From contig NZ_JAYKZZ010000016.1 in the NCBI RefSeq assembly GCF_035818675.1, positions 186,001 to 250,000 on the forward strand: a DNA stretch of 64,000 bases. Reading direction: 5' to 3'. Each line of letters begins with the position of its first letter. The first letter of the stretch is position 1. This stretch comes from Parapedobacter flavus (GTDB lineage Bacteria; Bacteroidota; Bacteroidia; Sphingobacteriales; Sphingobacteriaceae). The position numbers were made by a program, and so were the translations under genes. Of the stretch, positions 35,612 to 45,599 are shown piece by piece. The notes beneath the pieces were generated by a model, which saw nothing but the letters and a program-made list of their open reading frames with translations, was not told the origin of the DNA and ran no database searches.

Positions 35612-37201
35612 ATGAAGGCCACCTATATAGATTACAAAGATACCAACAGCTTTTCCAAGACCTTGCTGGCATATCTCGCCGATGCGCCTGCTTTGGCACC
35701 CTTCGCGGGCAATAGGCCGACGCTTGACGGCTTCGCCCGGCAAATCGAAGCCAAAACTGGAAAAACCGACCGAACGGAATTGGTTCAAGTATTGCGGCGC
35801 CAATATGGTCACGTCTTGGCGGAACGTTCTGCCGTGACAGCCAACATCAGTGCCCTGGCAGACGAGCGCACCTTCACCGTCACCACCGGCCACCAGCTCA
35901 ATATATTTACCGGGCCGCTGTATTTCATCTTCAAGATTGCCAGCACCATACGGCTCGCGCGCGACCTCAAAGCGGCCTTTCCCGACTATCATTTCGTGCC
36001 CGTTTATTGGATGGCTACCGAAGACCATGATTTCGCGGAAATCAACCATACGCGCCTCCACGGCAAGAAAATCGTGTGGGATACCCCGGCGGTGGGCGCT
36101 ACGGGCCGAATGAAGACGGCAGGGATGGACGATACCGTGCAGGAGTACCAGCGTGCGTTGGGCCTGTCAGACAACTCGTCCAAATTGGCCACACTAGTCC
36201 GAACGGCGTATCTGCAACACGATAACTTGGCAGACGCGACACGGAGTCTCGTGGATGGCTTGTTCGGTGCCCACGGCCTCGTCATCATCGATGCTGATGA
36301 GGCGTCGCTCAAGCAACGTTTCGCCGCTTTCATCGAGCGGGATATCCTTGGCGGCCACAGCCATGACGCCATCGAGCAAACGTCGGTAGCCTTGCAAGCC
36401 GCCGGCTTTGCCAGTCAGGTGCACGCCCGCGAGATCAACTTTTTCTACCTCACCGATACGTTCCGGGAGCGTATCGTGAAGCTGGACGACGGCCGGTTTG
36501 AGGTGCTCAACCAAGGGCTTTATTTTTCCGAAGACGAGCTCAAGGCCGAAATACACCGCCACCCCGAGCGCTTCAGTCCGAATGTGGTGATGCGCCCGTT
36601 GTACCAAGAAGTGATCCTGCCCAACTTGGCCTACATTGGCGGTGGTGCCGAAATCGCCTACTGGCTACAGCTGAAATCGGTTTTCGAGCATTTTGACGTC
36701 GACTTCCCCATCCTCGTGCCGCGCAACTCGGCCATGATCACGGACGACAACATGTCTGTGAAGGTGCTGCGGCTCAACCTCACCTTCCGGAGCATTTTCA
36801 AAGATACCGAAGAGCTCAAAAAAGAATATGTGCGCCGCCATACCAAACACCGGCTTACGCTTAATGACGAGTGGATGGAACTCAACGCTATCTTTAGCAA
36901 GCTCAGGCTTCGGGCCCATAAGATCGATCCAAGCTTGGGCCCCAGTACCGATGCGGTGAAGGCACGGTTGAAAAAGGCCATCAATAACCTAGAGAAGAAG
37001 CTGCTTAAAGCCGATAAGCGTAACCATGAAGATGCGCTGATCCAGATCGACCGTATCAAGGAAAAGCTTTTTCCTGGCGGCGTGTTGCAGGAACGATCGG
37101 AAAACATGGGTCCATTATATGTGCGTTATGGCGACCGCCTGATCGAAGAGCTCATCCAGCACTTCAGCCCGTTGGATTTCAAGTTTACCATCATTTACTG
37201 A
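35612..37201 (+). CDS. bshC: Bacillithiol biosynthesis cysteine-adding enzyme BshC
   Basis: Putative ligase adding Cys to glucosaminyl-malate in bacillithiol synthesis. The family blocks TTGHQLNIFTGPLYFIFKIAS (in part), YWMATEDHDFAEI and the C-terminal LGPLYVRYGDRL-like end are visible; length 529 aa is typical. A perfect -7 box TATCTTTG (35597-35604) ends 7 bp before the ATG, suggesting a near-leaderless transcript. bshA and bshB are not in the window. The stop overlaps the convergent DUF4833 gene by 7 bp. Confidence 0.92.
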   Translation: MKATYIDYKDTNSFSKTLLAYLADAPALAPFAGNRPTLDGFARQIEAKTGKTDRTELVQVLRRQYGHVLAERSAVTANISALADERTFTVTTGHQLNIFTGPLYFIFKIASTIRLARDLKAAFPDYHFVPVYWMATEDHDFAEINHTRLHGKKIVWDTPAVGATGRMKTAGMDDTVQEYQRALGLSDNSSKLATLVRTAYLQHDNLADATRSLVDGLFGAHGLVIIDADEASLKQRFAAFIERDILGGHSHDAIEQTSVALQAAGFASQVHAREINFFYLTDTFRERIVKLDDGRFEVLNQGLYFSEDELKAEIHRHPERFSPNVVMRPLYQEVILPNLAYIGGGAEIAYWLQLKSVFEHFDVDFPILVPRNSAMITDDNMSVKVLRLNLTFRSIFKDTEELKKEYVRRHTKHRLTLNDEWMELNAIFSKLRLRAHKIDPSLGPSTDAVKARLKKAINNLEKKLLKADKRNHEDALIQIDRIKEKLFPGGVLQERSENMGPLYVRYGDRLIEELIQHFSPLDFKFTIIY

Positions 37202-37809
37202 ACCGGCTTAATTCGTTCGCTCACCTGTGCCTGGGTCGTGGTGTCACGGCCGGTCAGTTCGAAGTACATAATGTTGGGGCTAAGCACGCTTCCCCCATCA
37301 ATCCGTACAAAAATGCGCGCTAGTGCCGCCTCGCGGCGATCGATAGTGGTATAAACTTTATAGGTTTTGCTTTTTTCACAATAAGCCAATCGTAGCGGAT
37401 GGTCTTTGTAAGCGGCCAGCCGCAGCTCGAAGGCACCATCATCAAGCGCTTTGTGACTGATGCCGTACGCCATGGTGCGCTGCAGAAAGTTTAAATCTTT
37501 GCGTGTGCCGCCCTCCGCATAGCGTATCCAATAGGCCTTTACCGGTTCATCGACATCAACCACCCCATCAACGGTATTCAGTTGGTAGATCACCGTGTTG
37601 GCATCCGGGTCGCGCTGCAAGTAGAACAACTGCTTCGGTTCGTCGGGTACCGGCAGACTATCGACCACGACATTTTTGGTCGACTGGCGCTCCTGGGCAG
37701 TCAGTGTGAATCCCGAAAATAGGAGCAGAACATACAAACTGTTTCTTGCGCTCCCGCGGGAGCATAGGTCGTATAAGGCATGCGGACGTAAAAGCGGGTA
37801 TCCCAGCAT
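37195..37809 (-). CDS. DUF4833 secreted protein
   Basis: A protein of 204 aa of unknown function. Signal-like hydrophobic stretch (about 27-38, ending LTAQ), then the conserved LFYLQRDPDANTVIYQLN, YWIRYAEGG and QRTMAYGI segments that I associate with DUF4833. The N-terminal 20 residues before the hydrophobic core are unusually long for a signal, so the true start may be internal. Convergent with bshC. Confidence 0.7.
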   Translation of the reverse strand: MLGYPLLRPHALYDLCSRGSARNSLYVLLLFSGFTLTAQERQSTKNVVVDSLPVPDEPKQLFYLQRDPDANTVIYQLNTVDGVVDVDEPVKAYWIRYAEGGTRKDLNFLQRTMAYGISHKALDDGAFELRLAAYKDHPLRLAYCEKSKTYKVYTTIDRREAALARIFVRIDGGSVLSPNIMYFELTGRDTTTQAQVSERIKPVQ

Positions 37810-37901
37810 AAGCGGTCTCCTTTTTCCAAAGATAGCGAATAATTAATAATTCGTACATTAGCCGTTGAATCCCAATGAGATTCCATTAAAACAACAATTA
37901 T

Positions 37902-39344
37902 ATGGCCAGGTTCCCCATACGTTCTATGCTTTTATTCGCCGCTTCCCTATTTCCCGCTTTGGCGGGTGCACAAGTAGCGCCAGAACAGCAGAAACCCAAC
38001 ATTGTCATTATTTTCACCGACGACCAAGGCTACCAAGACGTCGGCGTATTCGGCTCGCCAGATATCCAGACACCCCATCTCGATCAAATGGCCGCAGAAG
38101 GCGTCCGGTTTACCAACTTCCATGCGGCACAGGCGGTCTGCTCCGCTTCCCGTGTTGCCCTGCTTACGGGGTGCTATCCCAATCGGCTGGGCATCCATGG
38201 TGCGCTGGACCATACCGCCAAACATGGTCTTCACCCCGACGAAATGACCATCGCCGACATGCTCAAGCCATTAGGCTACCATACCGCCGCCATCGGCAAA
38301 TGGCACCTCGGCCACCACACACCGTTCCTTCCAACACGGCAGGGATTCGACGAGTTTTTCGGCCTTCCGTACTCCAACGACATGTGGCCACACCACCCCG
38401 AGAACAAAAACTACTATCCGCCGTTGCCCTTATATGAAAACGAACGGGTTATCGACACGGTAGACGACCAGGACCTACTCACCACCCGGTATACCGAGCG
38501 GGCCGTCGATTTCATCAAGCGGAATAAAGACCAACCGTTTTTCCTCTATCTCGCCCACAGCATGCCCCATGTGCCACTGGCCGTATCCGACAAATTCAAG
38601 GGTAAATCCGAAAGAGGATTGTATGGCGATGTCATCATGGAGATTGATTGGTCCGTGGGCCAGGTTTTACAAACCCTTGAACAGTATGGGCTCGATGAGC
38701 GCACGCTGGTCATCTTCGCCTCCGACAATGGCCCGTGGCTCTCTTACGGTGGGCATAGCGGTGAGGCCCTCCCGCTCCGCGAGGGTAAGGGTACTTCGTG
38801 GGAGGGCGGCATCCGCGTACCCTGCATCATGCGCTGGCCCGGCAAGCTGCCGGCAGGCGCTGTACAGGCCGAACCGGCCATGACCATCGATGTGTTGCCC
38901 ACCATTGCGTGGATAACCGGCGCGGAGCTGCCCCGGCGTCCCATCGACGGGCTCGATATCTGGCAGCTCATGCAGGTGGCAGACGGCGCCAAATCGCCGC
39001 ATGAGGCATATTATATCTATTATCGCCGTAATGAGCTCCAGGCGGTCATCATGGGCGAGTGGAAGCTGTACCTGCCGCATACCTACCGTACCATCAAGCC
39101 CGGCCAACGCCACCGCGACGACGGCATCCCGATTAAATACGAGCAAGCTCGTATCGAAGCCCCCGAACTCTACCGCCTTACCAACGATATCAGCGAAACC
39201 ACTAATGTGGCGGCTAGCCATCCGCGTGTGGTTGCAACGATGCGCCGATTGGCCGAAGAAGCCCGCGCGGATATGGGCGATGCGCTTACCGGTATAACGG
39301 GCAAGAACCTGCGGGAGCCAGGCAGGATCGATGAATCGAAATGA
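37902..39344 (+). CDS. Arylsulfatase-type sulfatase
   Basis: Secreted sulfatase (family S1-like) removing sulfate esters, probably from sulfated glycans. Signal peptide ends near LAGAQ (about 23). FTDDQGYQDVGVFG supplies the metal-ligand Asp pair; the maturation motif is C80-S-A-S-R, so formylglycine formation should occur (C-x-A-S-R rather than the commoner C-x-P-S-R). IGKWHLG and SDNGPW, with further active-site residues, follow. Length 480 aa. An anaerobic maturase is not nearby. Together with GH20, GH88 and GH109 it fits glycosaminoglycan use, but the gene is 20 kb away from them. Confidence 0.92.
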   Translation: MARFPIRSMLLFAASLFPALAGAQVAPEQQKPNIVIIFTDDQGYQDVGVFGSPDIQTPHLDQMAAEGVRFTNFHAAQAVCSASRVALLTGCYPNRLGIHGALDHTAKHGLHPDEMTIADMLKPLGYHTAAIGKWHLGHHTPFLPTRQGFDEFFGLPYSNDMWPHHPENKNYYPPLPLYENERVIDTVDDQDLLTTRYTERAVDFIKRNKDQPFFLYLAHSMPHVPLAVSDKFKGKSERGLYGDVIMEIDWSVGQVLQTLEQYGLDERTLVIFASDNGPWLSYGGHSGEALPLREGKGTSWEGGIRVPCIMRWPGKLPAGAVQAEPAMTIDVLPTIAWITGAELPRRPIDGLDIWQLMQVADGAKSPHEAYYIYYRRNELQAVIMGEWKLYLPHTYRTIKPGQRHRDDGIPIKYEQARIEAPELYRLTNDISETTNVAASHPRVVATMRRLAEEARADMGDALTGITGKNLREPGRIDESK

Positions 39345-39374
39345 GTCCATAAGTTCACGTTAATAGGAATCCAA

Positions 39375-40607
39375 ATGAAACCGATGAATCCAATGACGAC
39401 AACAACACTGACCTTGTTGGCCGCAGGTGGCATGGCTTGGTCATGTGCTTCAACAGCGCCGACCGACAGTCCGACGGAAACCGATTATTTTAGCGACGTC
39501 ACGGCCACCCATGTGCCGCACGACCCCGAGGCGCATATCTTGGAAGTCGCTTTAGCCGATGTGGATGGCGATGGCGATCTGGATGTCATCGCTGCCCTCG
39601 AAGCGGATGAGAACAGGCTTTATATTAACGATGGCAATGGCAAGCTCTCTTGGCAGCACGGCGTATTCAAAACAGCGAAGCACGATACCGAGCATGTGCG
39701 TGCCGTTGATTTCGACGGCGACGGGCACACCGATGTGGTGTTCGTGGCCGAAGATGACCAGACCCATGAGTATTACCTCGGCAACGGCGATGGTACCTTC
39801 CGCGATGTGAGCGACCGCCTGCTGGGCATGAGCGAAGGCAACGCCCTCGACGTGGGCGACGTGGATGGCGACGACAGGCCCGATATCGTGGTGGGCAACT
39901 CCGGAAGCGAAGGCCAAGATTTCCTATGGCTGAACGACCCCGAGCGCCCCGGTTATTTTGTAGATCGTACCACCGAGAACCTGCCGCAGGTCAATGATGC
40001 CACGCAGAGCGTCAAATTGGCCGATCTCAATGGCGATGGCCACCTTGATATGGTGGTGGGTAACGAGGTACCGCCCAACCGCCTGCTGATCAACGATGGC
40101 ACCGGCAAATTTACCGAGCATGCCGACCGACTTGATTTGCCCGAGCCGTTGGAAACGCGTGAAACACTGGTGTTTGATGTGGACGGCGACGGCGATCCGG
40201 ACATCGTCTTTGCCAACATTACCAGTAACGGTGGCAAATGGGACAAAAATCCGGTTGCCCGCATCCTGATCAACGATGGCGAAGCCCGGTTTACCGATGA
40301 AACGGAACAACGTATGCCCGCCTACAAGTTCTCTACCTATTCGGCGCGTGAACTGGATTTCGACCACGATGGGCACCTTGATCTGCTGCTCAGTGCCGTG
40401 GCCGTACCGGGCTTTTCGGAAGAGCCCTTGCGCGCTTACCGCAACGATGGAACGGGCCACTTCGCCGATGTAACCGAAGAGGTGCTCCCGCCCTCCGTAG
40501 TTGGCCGCAACTGGAACATCACGGTAGGAGACCTCAATGGCGATGGCATTGCCGACGCATTCGTGGGCGGGTGGGGTTCGCAGGGGCGCCTCTTGTTGGG
40601 AAAGTGA
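39375..40607 (+). CDS. FG-GAP/VCBS repeat lipoprotein
   Basis: Probable surface lipoprotein: N-terminal signal with lipobox AWSCAS (Cys about 24), then a seven-bladed-propeller-like series of calcium-binding repeats of the D-x-D-x-D-G-D type (DVDGDGDLDVIA, DFDGDGHTDVVF, DVDGDDRPDIVV, DLNGDGHLDMVV, DVDGDGDPDIVF, DFDHDGHLDLLL, DLNGDGIADAFV). It lies 30 bp after the sulfatase and is probably cotranscribed. The role is unknown; such proteins often bind glycans or partners. Confidence 0.85.
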   Translation: MKPMNPMTTTTLTLLAAGGMAWSCASTAPTDSPTETDYFSDVTATHVPHDPEAHILEVALADVDGDGDLDVIAALEADENRLYINDGNGKLSWQHGVFKTAKHDTEHVRAVDFDGDGHTDVVFVAEDDQTHEYYLGNGDGTFRDVSDRLLGMSEGNALDVGDVDGDDRPDIVVGNSGSEGQDFLWLNDPERPGYFVDRTTENLPQVNDATQSVKLADLNGDGHLDMVVGNEVPPNRLLINDGTGKFTEHADRLDLPEPLETRETLVFDVDGDGDPDIVFANITSNGGKWDKNPVARILINDGEARFTDETEQRMPAYKFSTYSARELDFDHDGHLDLLLSAVAVPGFSEEPLRAYRNDGTGHFADVTEEVLPPSVVGRNWNITVGDLNGDGIADAFVGGWGSQGRLLLGK

Positions 40608-40691
40608 AGCGAACGGATTAGGAATACCCCGCCATCTCGCGGTTTAAGGAATACGTCAAATTGACTATATTAGGTGCCTTATACATGGCAT

Positions 40692-42269
40692 ATGGTTTCG
40701 TCACATCGACAGATTTTCCGGTTTTTTCTCCTTGCGCTTGCGGCGCTACCTTTGTTCGCACAGGGCCAACCGGCCCCCACGGATATCAACTTCACACGGC
40801 AGGGTGTCCGGCGGTTTATTTTTGACGAACAGCATGCCATCCCATTAGCGGCCCTTAGGCCTGCAGAAGTGATTGGCATGTCTTCCATGTATCCGGTGAG
40901 CCATTATTCGGACACCCATGCACAGGTAACCGTCAGCACAGGCCGATTACTTATCGGTTCCGATACCGAAACGCATACCGCGGTTTGGTTCGGCGGGTTC
41001 AACCCGTTCGCCACCTATACGCTGGCGGTCGATTCGAGCGACGGAGAAGGAGCGGTGGGATTTGAATTTGCCGATGCCGACAACGCCAATCGATTTGCCG
41101 TGTCTTTGGCGTACCGTGGGCAGCGCATCGTGGATGTGAAATTGGACGTCAAGAAAGCGGGGAAGGTGGTGGCCAGCGAGTCGATCGCTACCAGCATCCC
41201 CCCGGGGGCCAAGCTGCAGGGGAAAGTCATTCTTCAACTACTGGGCAGCGGCCTGACCGTCTACACCCAGCACGACGGCGGGCTCCAGCCGATCGCCCAA
41301 GCGGACTTCAGTCCGCTGCTCGACCTGCGCGCGAAGCGGTACCTGCATACCTTCCAATCGCGTGTATCGATACAGCTGGAGCAGGGGGCGGTAGCGATCG
41401 ATGGGGCTACGGGTGCGCTGACCAGCGGCATGGGGCTTGCCGATATCCGGGCCATGACCTACGAAGATGGGAGCCCGCTGCTCGACCAAGGCCGGCTGTG
41501 GTATACCATGACCATCCGGGGGCGGGCGCTGCCGCACCACGTACAGGGGGTTTTCAGTATGGACCCCACCGTGTTCGACCTCCGTTTCGAAGGGATTATC
41601 GTTTTTGACCGGGCAGATGGGATACTCCGCAATGAGGTGGCCTCGCATATCTTTTACGACCGGCGGGATCGTGTGTGGCGAGGCATCACCACCGGCTTCA
41701 GCGCTTACGCCAATCCAAAGGAACATAAGCAGTTGCTGGCCGTGGAAAGCACGAAAGATCCGCGTTTCGGGTTTTCCGTGATGCAGGCCGAGCCGTTCGG
41801 CGTAGTGGGCGACATCGAAGACCCACACATCCTATACGATGCAGAGGTGGCGAAGTGGCGCATCCTCACCTGCGAAAACATCGATGGCTATAAATCGGTC
41901 TTGTTGGAGTCAGCATCATGGAATAAGGGGTATCGGCGCATCGCCGGCCCCGTGGCCCACAATTCAACAGGAACCTCCATACAGCGTATCGGCGGCGTGC
42001 CCTACTGCTTTTCGGGAAGCAGCGAGCGTGAGATTTTCATCTACTCGTACCCCGACCTTAACGAAGTGGGCACCTTAAAGATGGACCTCCCGCCATGGGA
42101 TGACAAGTCGGGCACACGGGTATGGCCCAACGTGGTGGAACTGCCCGCTGGATATCCCTTCCGGTATGTGGCCCTGATGATGGACCGCTTCAACTACCCG
42201 GGCTTGGTGGGGCCGAACTGGACCTACGGAGCCTTGTACCTATACCACGGCAATGTAGTTTATCGATAA
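40692..42269 (+). CDS. Secreted protein with GH43/GH32-like propeller features
   Basis: Secreted protein of 525 aa that I do not recognise. Signal peptide ends near LFAQGQ (about 26). Residues about 25-240 are beta-rich and may be a jelly-roll. Residues about 290-520 read like a five-bladed propeller: VVGDIEDPHILYD, WRILTCENIDGYKSVLLE, KGYRRIAGPV and GYPFRYVALMMDRFN. The EDPHILYD segment resembles the Asp-Pro turn of propeller glycosidases, but I cannot assign the three acidic residues. ATG 40692 is chosen over GTG 40674 to start at the signal peptide. It follows sulfatase and FG-GAP genes in the same direction. Confidence 0.6.
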   Translation: MVSSHRQIFRFFLLALAALPLFAQGQPAPTDINFTRQGVRRFIFDEQHAIPLAALRPAEVIGMSSMYPVSHYSDTHAQVTVSTGRLLIGSDTETHTAVWFGGFNPFATYTLAVDSSDGEGAVGFEFADADNANRFAVSLAYRGQRIVDVKLDVKKAGKVVASESIATSIPPGAKLQGKVILQLLGSGLTVYTQHDGGLQPIAQADFSPLLDLRAKRYLHTFQSRVSIQLEQGAVAIDGATGALTSGMGLADIRAMTYEDGSPLLDQGRLWYTMTIRGRALPHHVQGVFSMDPTVFDLRFEGIIVFDRADGILRNEVASHIFYDRRDRVWRGITTGFSAYANPKEHKQLLAVESTKDPRFGFSVMQAEPFGVVGDIEDPHILYDAEVAKWRILTCENIDGYKSVLLESASWNKGYRRIAGPVAHNSTGTSIQRIGGVPYCFSGSSEREIFIYSYPDLNEVGTLKMDLPPWDDKSGTRVWPNVVELPAGYPFRYVALMMDRFNYPGLVGPNWTYGALYLYHGNVVYR

Positions 42270-42422
42270 AAACCCTCTTTTCGTCTATTCTTACTTTCAT
42301 TGGTCGATGATTACCGGCCGTTTGTCTATTATCGCCCTGGGGCCGTGCAACGTTTTTTCCACGGCGTCGTCTTATCCATACAAAAAAAAATAAAAAAGTA
42401 AGGAAAATAAAATCGTATAGTT

Positions 42423-43013
42423 ATGAAATCGTTAGTATTGAGCGCCATGATTTGCGCAGCCGCAGTAGGAACCAGTGTTGCCCGTACAAATGTGAATATG
42501 AACCTTCCGTCGGAGAAGATAAAGAAGGAGCATACCGTCGACCAAAAGAGCGTAGCCGCTTTCAAACAGGTCATCGCTTTCCATCAGCGTAATGTAGATG
42601 TGCTGTTTAACCAGTTTGAAATAGCGAAGGAACACGTGCGCGAAAGCAGGGGCAGCCACGCCGATCTGGATCGCGACGAGGCCTTTTTCATCCAGGTATA
42701 CCAAGCTGATATCGACAAAGGGTTGCGCGTGGAAGCCAGTAAAAAGGCCATTGCCGAAATCGAAGCCATGTATACCAAGAAGCACGAAGCGCGCGATGCG
42801 CATGAAGCTGAACGGCTTGCCAAGTTGCGGAGCCAATTGCAGACCGAGCTGGAAAAGGAACGGAAACAATTTAAGAAAGCCAAACGCAAATTCGCCGGCT
42901 TTGTAAACGAAGAGACCCTTCCGTTGCTGAAAAAGGCAGAGCAGTATTTTGCCAGGGCAATAGACCGGGCCGAAAATGCCGATGTGGACCACATGACCGT
43001 GGCCGTACGATAG
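42423..43013 (+). CDS. Secreted coiled-coil protein, unknown function
   Basis: A protein of 196 aa with an N-terminal signal peptide (MKSLVLSAMICAAAVGTSVA) and a long, highly charged helical remainder (about 40-175), probably one or two coiled coils. No enzyme motif and no Cys in the mature part. It is monocistronic and ends with a terminator at 43061-43094. Confidence 0.7.
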   Translation: MKSLVLSAMICAAAVGTSVARTNVNMNLPSEKIKKEHTVDQKSVAAFKQVIAFHQRNVDVLFNQFEIAKEHVRESRGSHADLDRDEAFFIQVYQADIDKGLRVEASKKAIAEIEAMYTKKHEARDAHEAERLAKLRSQLQTELEKERKQFKKAKRKFAGFVNEETLPLLKKAEQYFARAIDRAENADVDHMTVAVR

Positions 43014-43060
43014 GTAAACGGTAAACGAACGCAACCTCCACCGAGTCTATATATCGCTAG

Positions 43061-43094
43061 GGCAGTCCTTTTCACGAAGCGGCTGCCTTTTTTT
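43061..43094 (+). terminator. Intrinsic terminator
   Basis: GGCAG (43061-43065) pairs with CTGCC (43083-43087), with further CC/GG pairing inside, followed by seven T. It ends the coiled-coil gene and faces the convergent recG. Confidence 0.65.
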
Positions 43095-43105
43095 GTGGTA
43101 ACGTT

Positions 43106-45202
43106 TTAAGAGATCTTTTCCCACCCGATGCCGGGTTCGGGGCGGGAGAGGTGGTCGCGCAGTCGGCTGTTTTCGGGCTTGGCCAGCTGGGGGTCGGCCT
43201 CGAAGAGGGTCATTACGGTATGGCGCACGTTGGTGAGCAGCACCTGGTCGGTGGCGAGGTCGGCCAGCTTGAGGTCGAGCACGCCGCTTTGCTGCGTGCC
43301 CGCCAGGTTGCCCGGTCCGCGCAGCTGCAGATCTACCTCGGCAATCTCGAAGCCATCGTTGGTGCGTACCATCGTCTCCAGCCGCAGCTTGCTGTCCTTG
43401 CCGAGTTTACTGCCCGACATCAGGATGCAGAACGACTGCTCGGCGCCACGCCCTACGCGCCCGCGTAGCTGGTGCAGCTGCGACAGGCCAAAGCGTTCGG
43501 CATTCTCGATCACCATCACCGAAGCGTTGGGCACGTCGACGCCCACCTCAATTACCGTGGTAGCCACCATGATCTGGGTTTCGCCTTTGATAAACCGCTG
43601 CATCTCGGCGTCCTTGTCTTTTGCGGGCATTTTGCCATGCACGATACTGATCTGGTACTGCGGCCGTGGGAACTCGTTTTGCAAGGTCTCGAGGCCGGCC
43701 TCCAGGTAGAGGAGGTCCATTTTTTCGCTCTCCTTGATGAGGGGATACACGATATATACCTGCCGGCCCTTGGCGATCTCTTCTTTCATGAACCCGAACA
43801 TGCGCAGGCGGCTGCTTTCGTAGAGGTGCATCGTTTTGATGGGCTTGCGGCCGGCGGGCAGCTCGTCGATCACGGAGATGTCCAGATCGCCGTATAAGGT
43901 CATGGCCAGTGTGCGCGGTATGGGGGTGGCGGTCATCACGAGCATGTGGGGCGGGATGTGGTTTTTGCGCCACAGCTTAGCCCGCTGCTCCACGCCGAAA
44001 CGGTGCTGCTCATCGATGACGACGAGGCCGAGGTTGTGGAAACGCACGGAGTCTTCGATGAGCGCATGGGTACCCACGAGGATATCGAGTGTACCATCTT
44101 CGAGCTGCGCATGGATGACGCGACGATCTTTCTTGGGCACCGAGCCGGTGAGGAGCTGCAGGGAGGCCATGTGGCTTCCCAATAGCTTGCCGATGCTGTG
44201 GTAATGTTGCTGCGCCAGGATCTCGGTGGGGGCCATGAGGCACGCTTGGAAGCCGTTGTCGATGGCCAACAGCATGGCCATCAGCGCCACCACGGTCTTG
44301 CCGCTCCCCACGTCGCCCTGCACCAGCCGGTTGAGCTGCGCCCCGGAGGCGGTATCCCGCCGGATTTCTTTGATAACGCGCTTCTGGGCGTTGGTAAGGA
44401 CAAAGGGGAGTCGCTCGTTGTAAAAAGTGTTGAACGTATCGCCTACCGTGTCAAACCGGTGGCCCTTGAACTTCTGCGTATTGAGCAGCTTGTTTTTGAG
44501 GAGCTTCAGCTGGATAAAAAACAACTCGTCGAACTTGAGGCGGTGGATGGCATGCGCAAGCTCCTGGCTATGGCGCGGGAAGTGGATGGCCACCAATGCC
44601 TGGGGCAAGGGCATGAGCTGGTGCTGTTGTACGATATAATCGGGCAGCGTTTCACCGAACTGTGCACCGATGCTTTCCTGCAGGGCGACTTGCAGCTTTT
44701 GGATGCCTTTGCTATCGAGTGCGAATTTGCGTAGTTTCTCCGTCGTGCTGTATACCGGTTGCAGACTCATGTTCCCTTGCTGTGGGCTTCCGGGTTTATA
44801 TACCTCCATTTCGGGATGCGTCATGGAAAGCTGGTTGTTGAAAACGTTGGGCTTACCGTATGCAATGTAAGCAGCGCCTATTTGCAGCGCTTTTTTGAGC
44901 CAGCCGATGCTTTGGAACCACACCAGCTCCATGGTGCCCGTGTCGTCCCGGAAGTGACCTACAAGCCGCTTGCCGCGGCGCTCGCCCCGTTCCTCGACAT
45001 GCACGAGCCGCCCAACGACCTGTGCGGCCGCCATTTCGGGATGGAGCTGTTTGATTTTATGGAATTGGGTACGGTCGATGTAACGGAAGGGGTAATGCCT
45101 CAGCAGGTCGCCGAAGGTACGGATACCCAACTCCTCCTTGAGCACCTCGGCGCGGGCGGGCCCCACACCTTTGAGGTATTCAATGGGGGTTATCCTTTCC
45201 AC
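43106..45202 (-). CDS. recG: ATP-dependent DNA helicase RecG
   Basis: Branch-migrating helicase for stalled forks. N-terminal wedge/OB domain (about 1-260), Walker A QGDVGSGKTVVALMAM, DEQH box IDEQHRFGVEQR, motif III VMTATPIPRTLAMT, then the second RecA-like domain with VATTVIEVGVDVPNA, QLRGRVGRG. Length 698 aa is typical. It overlaps ridA by 13 bp, so translation is probably coupled. Confidence 0.97.
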   Translation of the reverse strand: MERITPIEYLKGVGPARAEVLKEELGIRTFGDLLRHYPFRYIDRTQFHKIKQLHPEMAAAQVVGRLVHVEERGERRGKRLVGHFRDDTGTMELVWFQSIGWLKKALQIGAAYIAYGKPNVFNNQLSMTHPEMEVYKPGSPQQGNMSLQPVYSTTEKLRKFALDSKGIQKLQVALQESIGAQFGETLPDYIVQQHQLMPLPQALVAIHFPRHSQELAHAIHRLKFDELFFIQLKLLKNKLLNTQKFKGHRFDTVGDTFNTFYNERLPFVLTNAQKRVIKEIRRDTASGAQLNRLVQGDVGSGKTVVALMAMLLAIDNGFQACLMAPTEILAQQHYHSIGKLLGSHMASLQLLTGSVPKKDRRVIHAQLEDGTLDILVGTHALIEDSVRFHNLGLVVIDEQHRFGVEQRAKLWRKNHIPPHMLVMTATPIPRTLAMTLYGDLDISVIDELPAGRKPIKTMHLYESSRLRMFGFMKEEIAKGRQVYIVYPLIKESEKMDLLYLEAGLETLQNEFPRPQYQISIVHGKMPAKDKDAEMQRFIKGETQIMVATTVIEVGVDVPNASVMVIENAERFGLSQLHQLRGRVGRGAEQSFCILMSGSKLGKDSKLRLETMVRTNDGFEIAEVDLQLRGPGNLAGTQQSGVLDLKLADLATDQVLLTNVRHTVMTLFEADPQLAKPENSRLRDHLSRPEPGIGWEKIS

Positions 45203-45579
45203 GCGATGGCGGAAATCTCGACGTTCACATTTTTGGGTAACCCTACGACCGCTACGGTCTCCCGTGCTGGCGCTTGCTCGGTGAAGTAGGTACCATACAC
45301 GTCGTTCACCGTAGCGAAGTCGCCCATATCGCGAAGGAAAATGGTGGTTTTCACCACGTCGGTGAAGGCGTAGCCGGCTTCGACTAAAATAGCACCGAGG
45401 TTATCGAGTACCTGGCGGGCCTCGTCGGCCACCGAGCCGCCAACCAACTCGTTCGTTTGGGGCGACAGGGCGATCTGCCCCGATATGTACAGTGTACGGT
45501 CCGCTTTAATCGCTTGGTTGTAAGGCCCGATAGGGGCCGGCGCTTTGGCCGTGTTGATGATTTTTTTGCTTGCAGACAT
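45190..45579 (-). CDS. ridA: RidA family enamine/imine deaminase
   Basis: Trimeric enzyme hydrolysing reactive enamine/imine intermediates such as 2-aminoacrylate. PIGPYNQAI, YISGQIAL and the active-site Arg in PARETVAV with Glu in VNVEISAIA are present. Length 129 aa is typical. First gene before recG, overlapping it by 13 bp. Confidence 0.95.
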   Translation of the reverse strand: MSASKKIINTAKAPAPIGPYNQAIKADRTLYISGQIALSPQTNELVGGSVADEARQVLDNLGAILVEAGYAFTDVVKTTIFLRDMGDFATVNDVYGTYFTEQAPARETVAVVGLPKNVNVEISAIAWKG

Positions 45580-45599
45580 AACCTATTGGGTGTAAAGGC

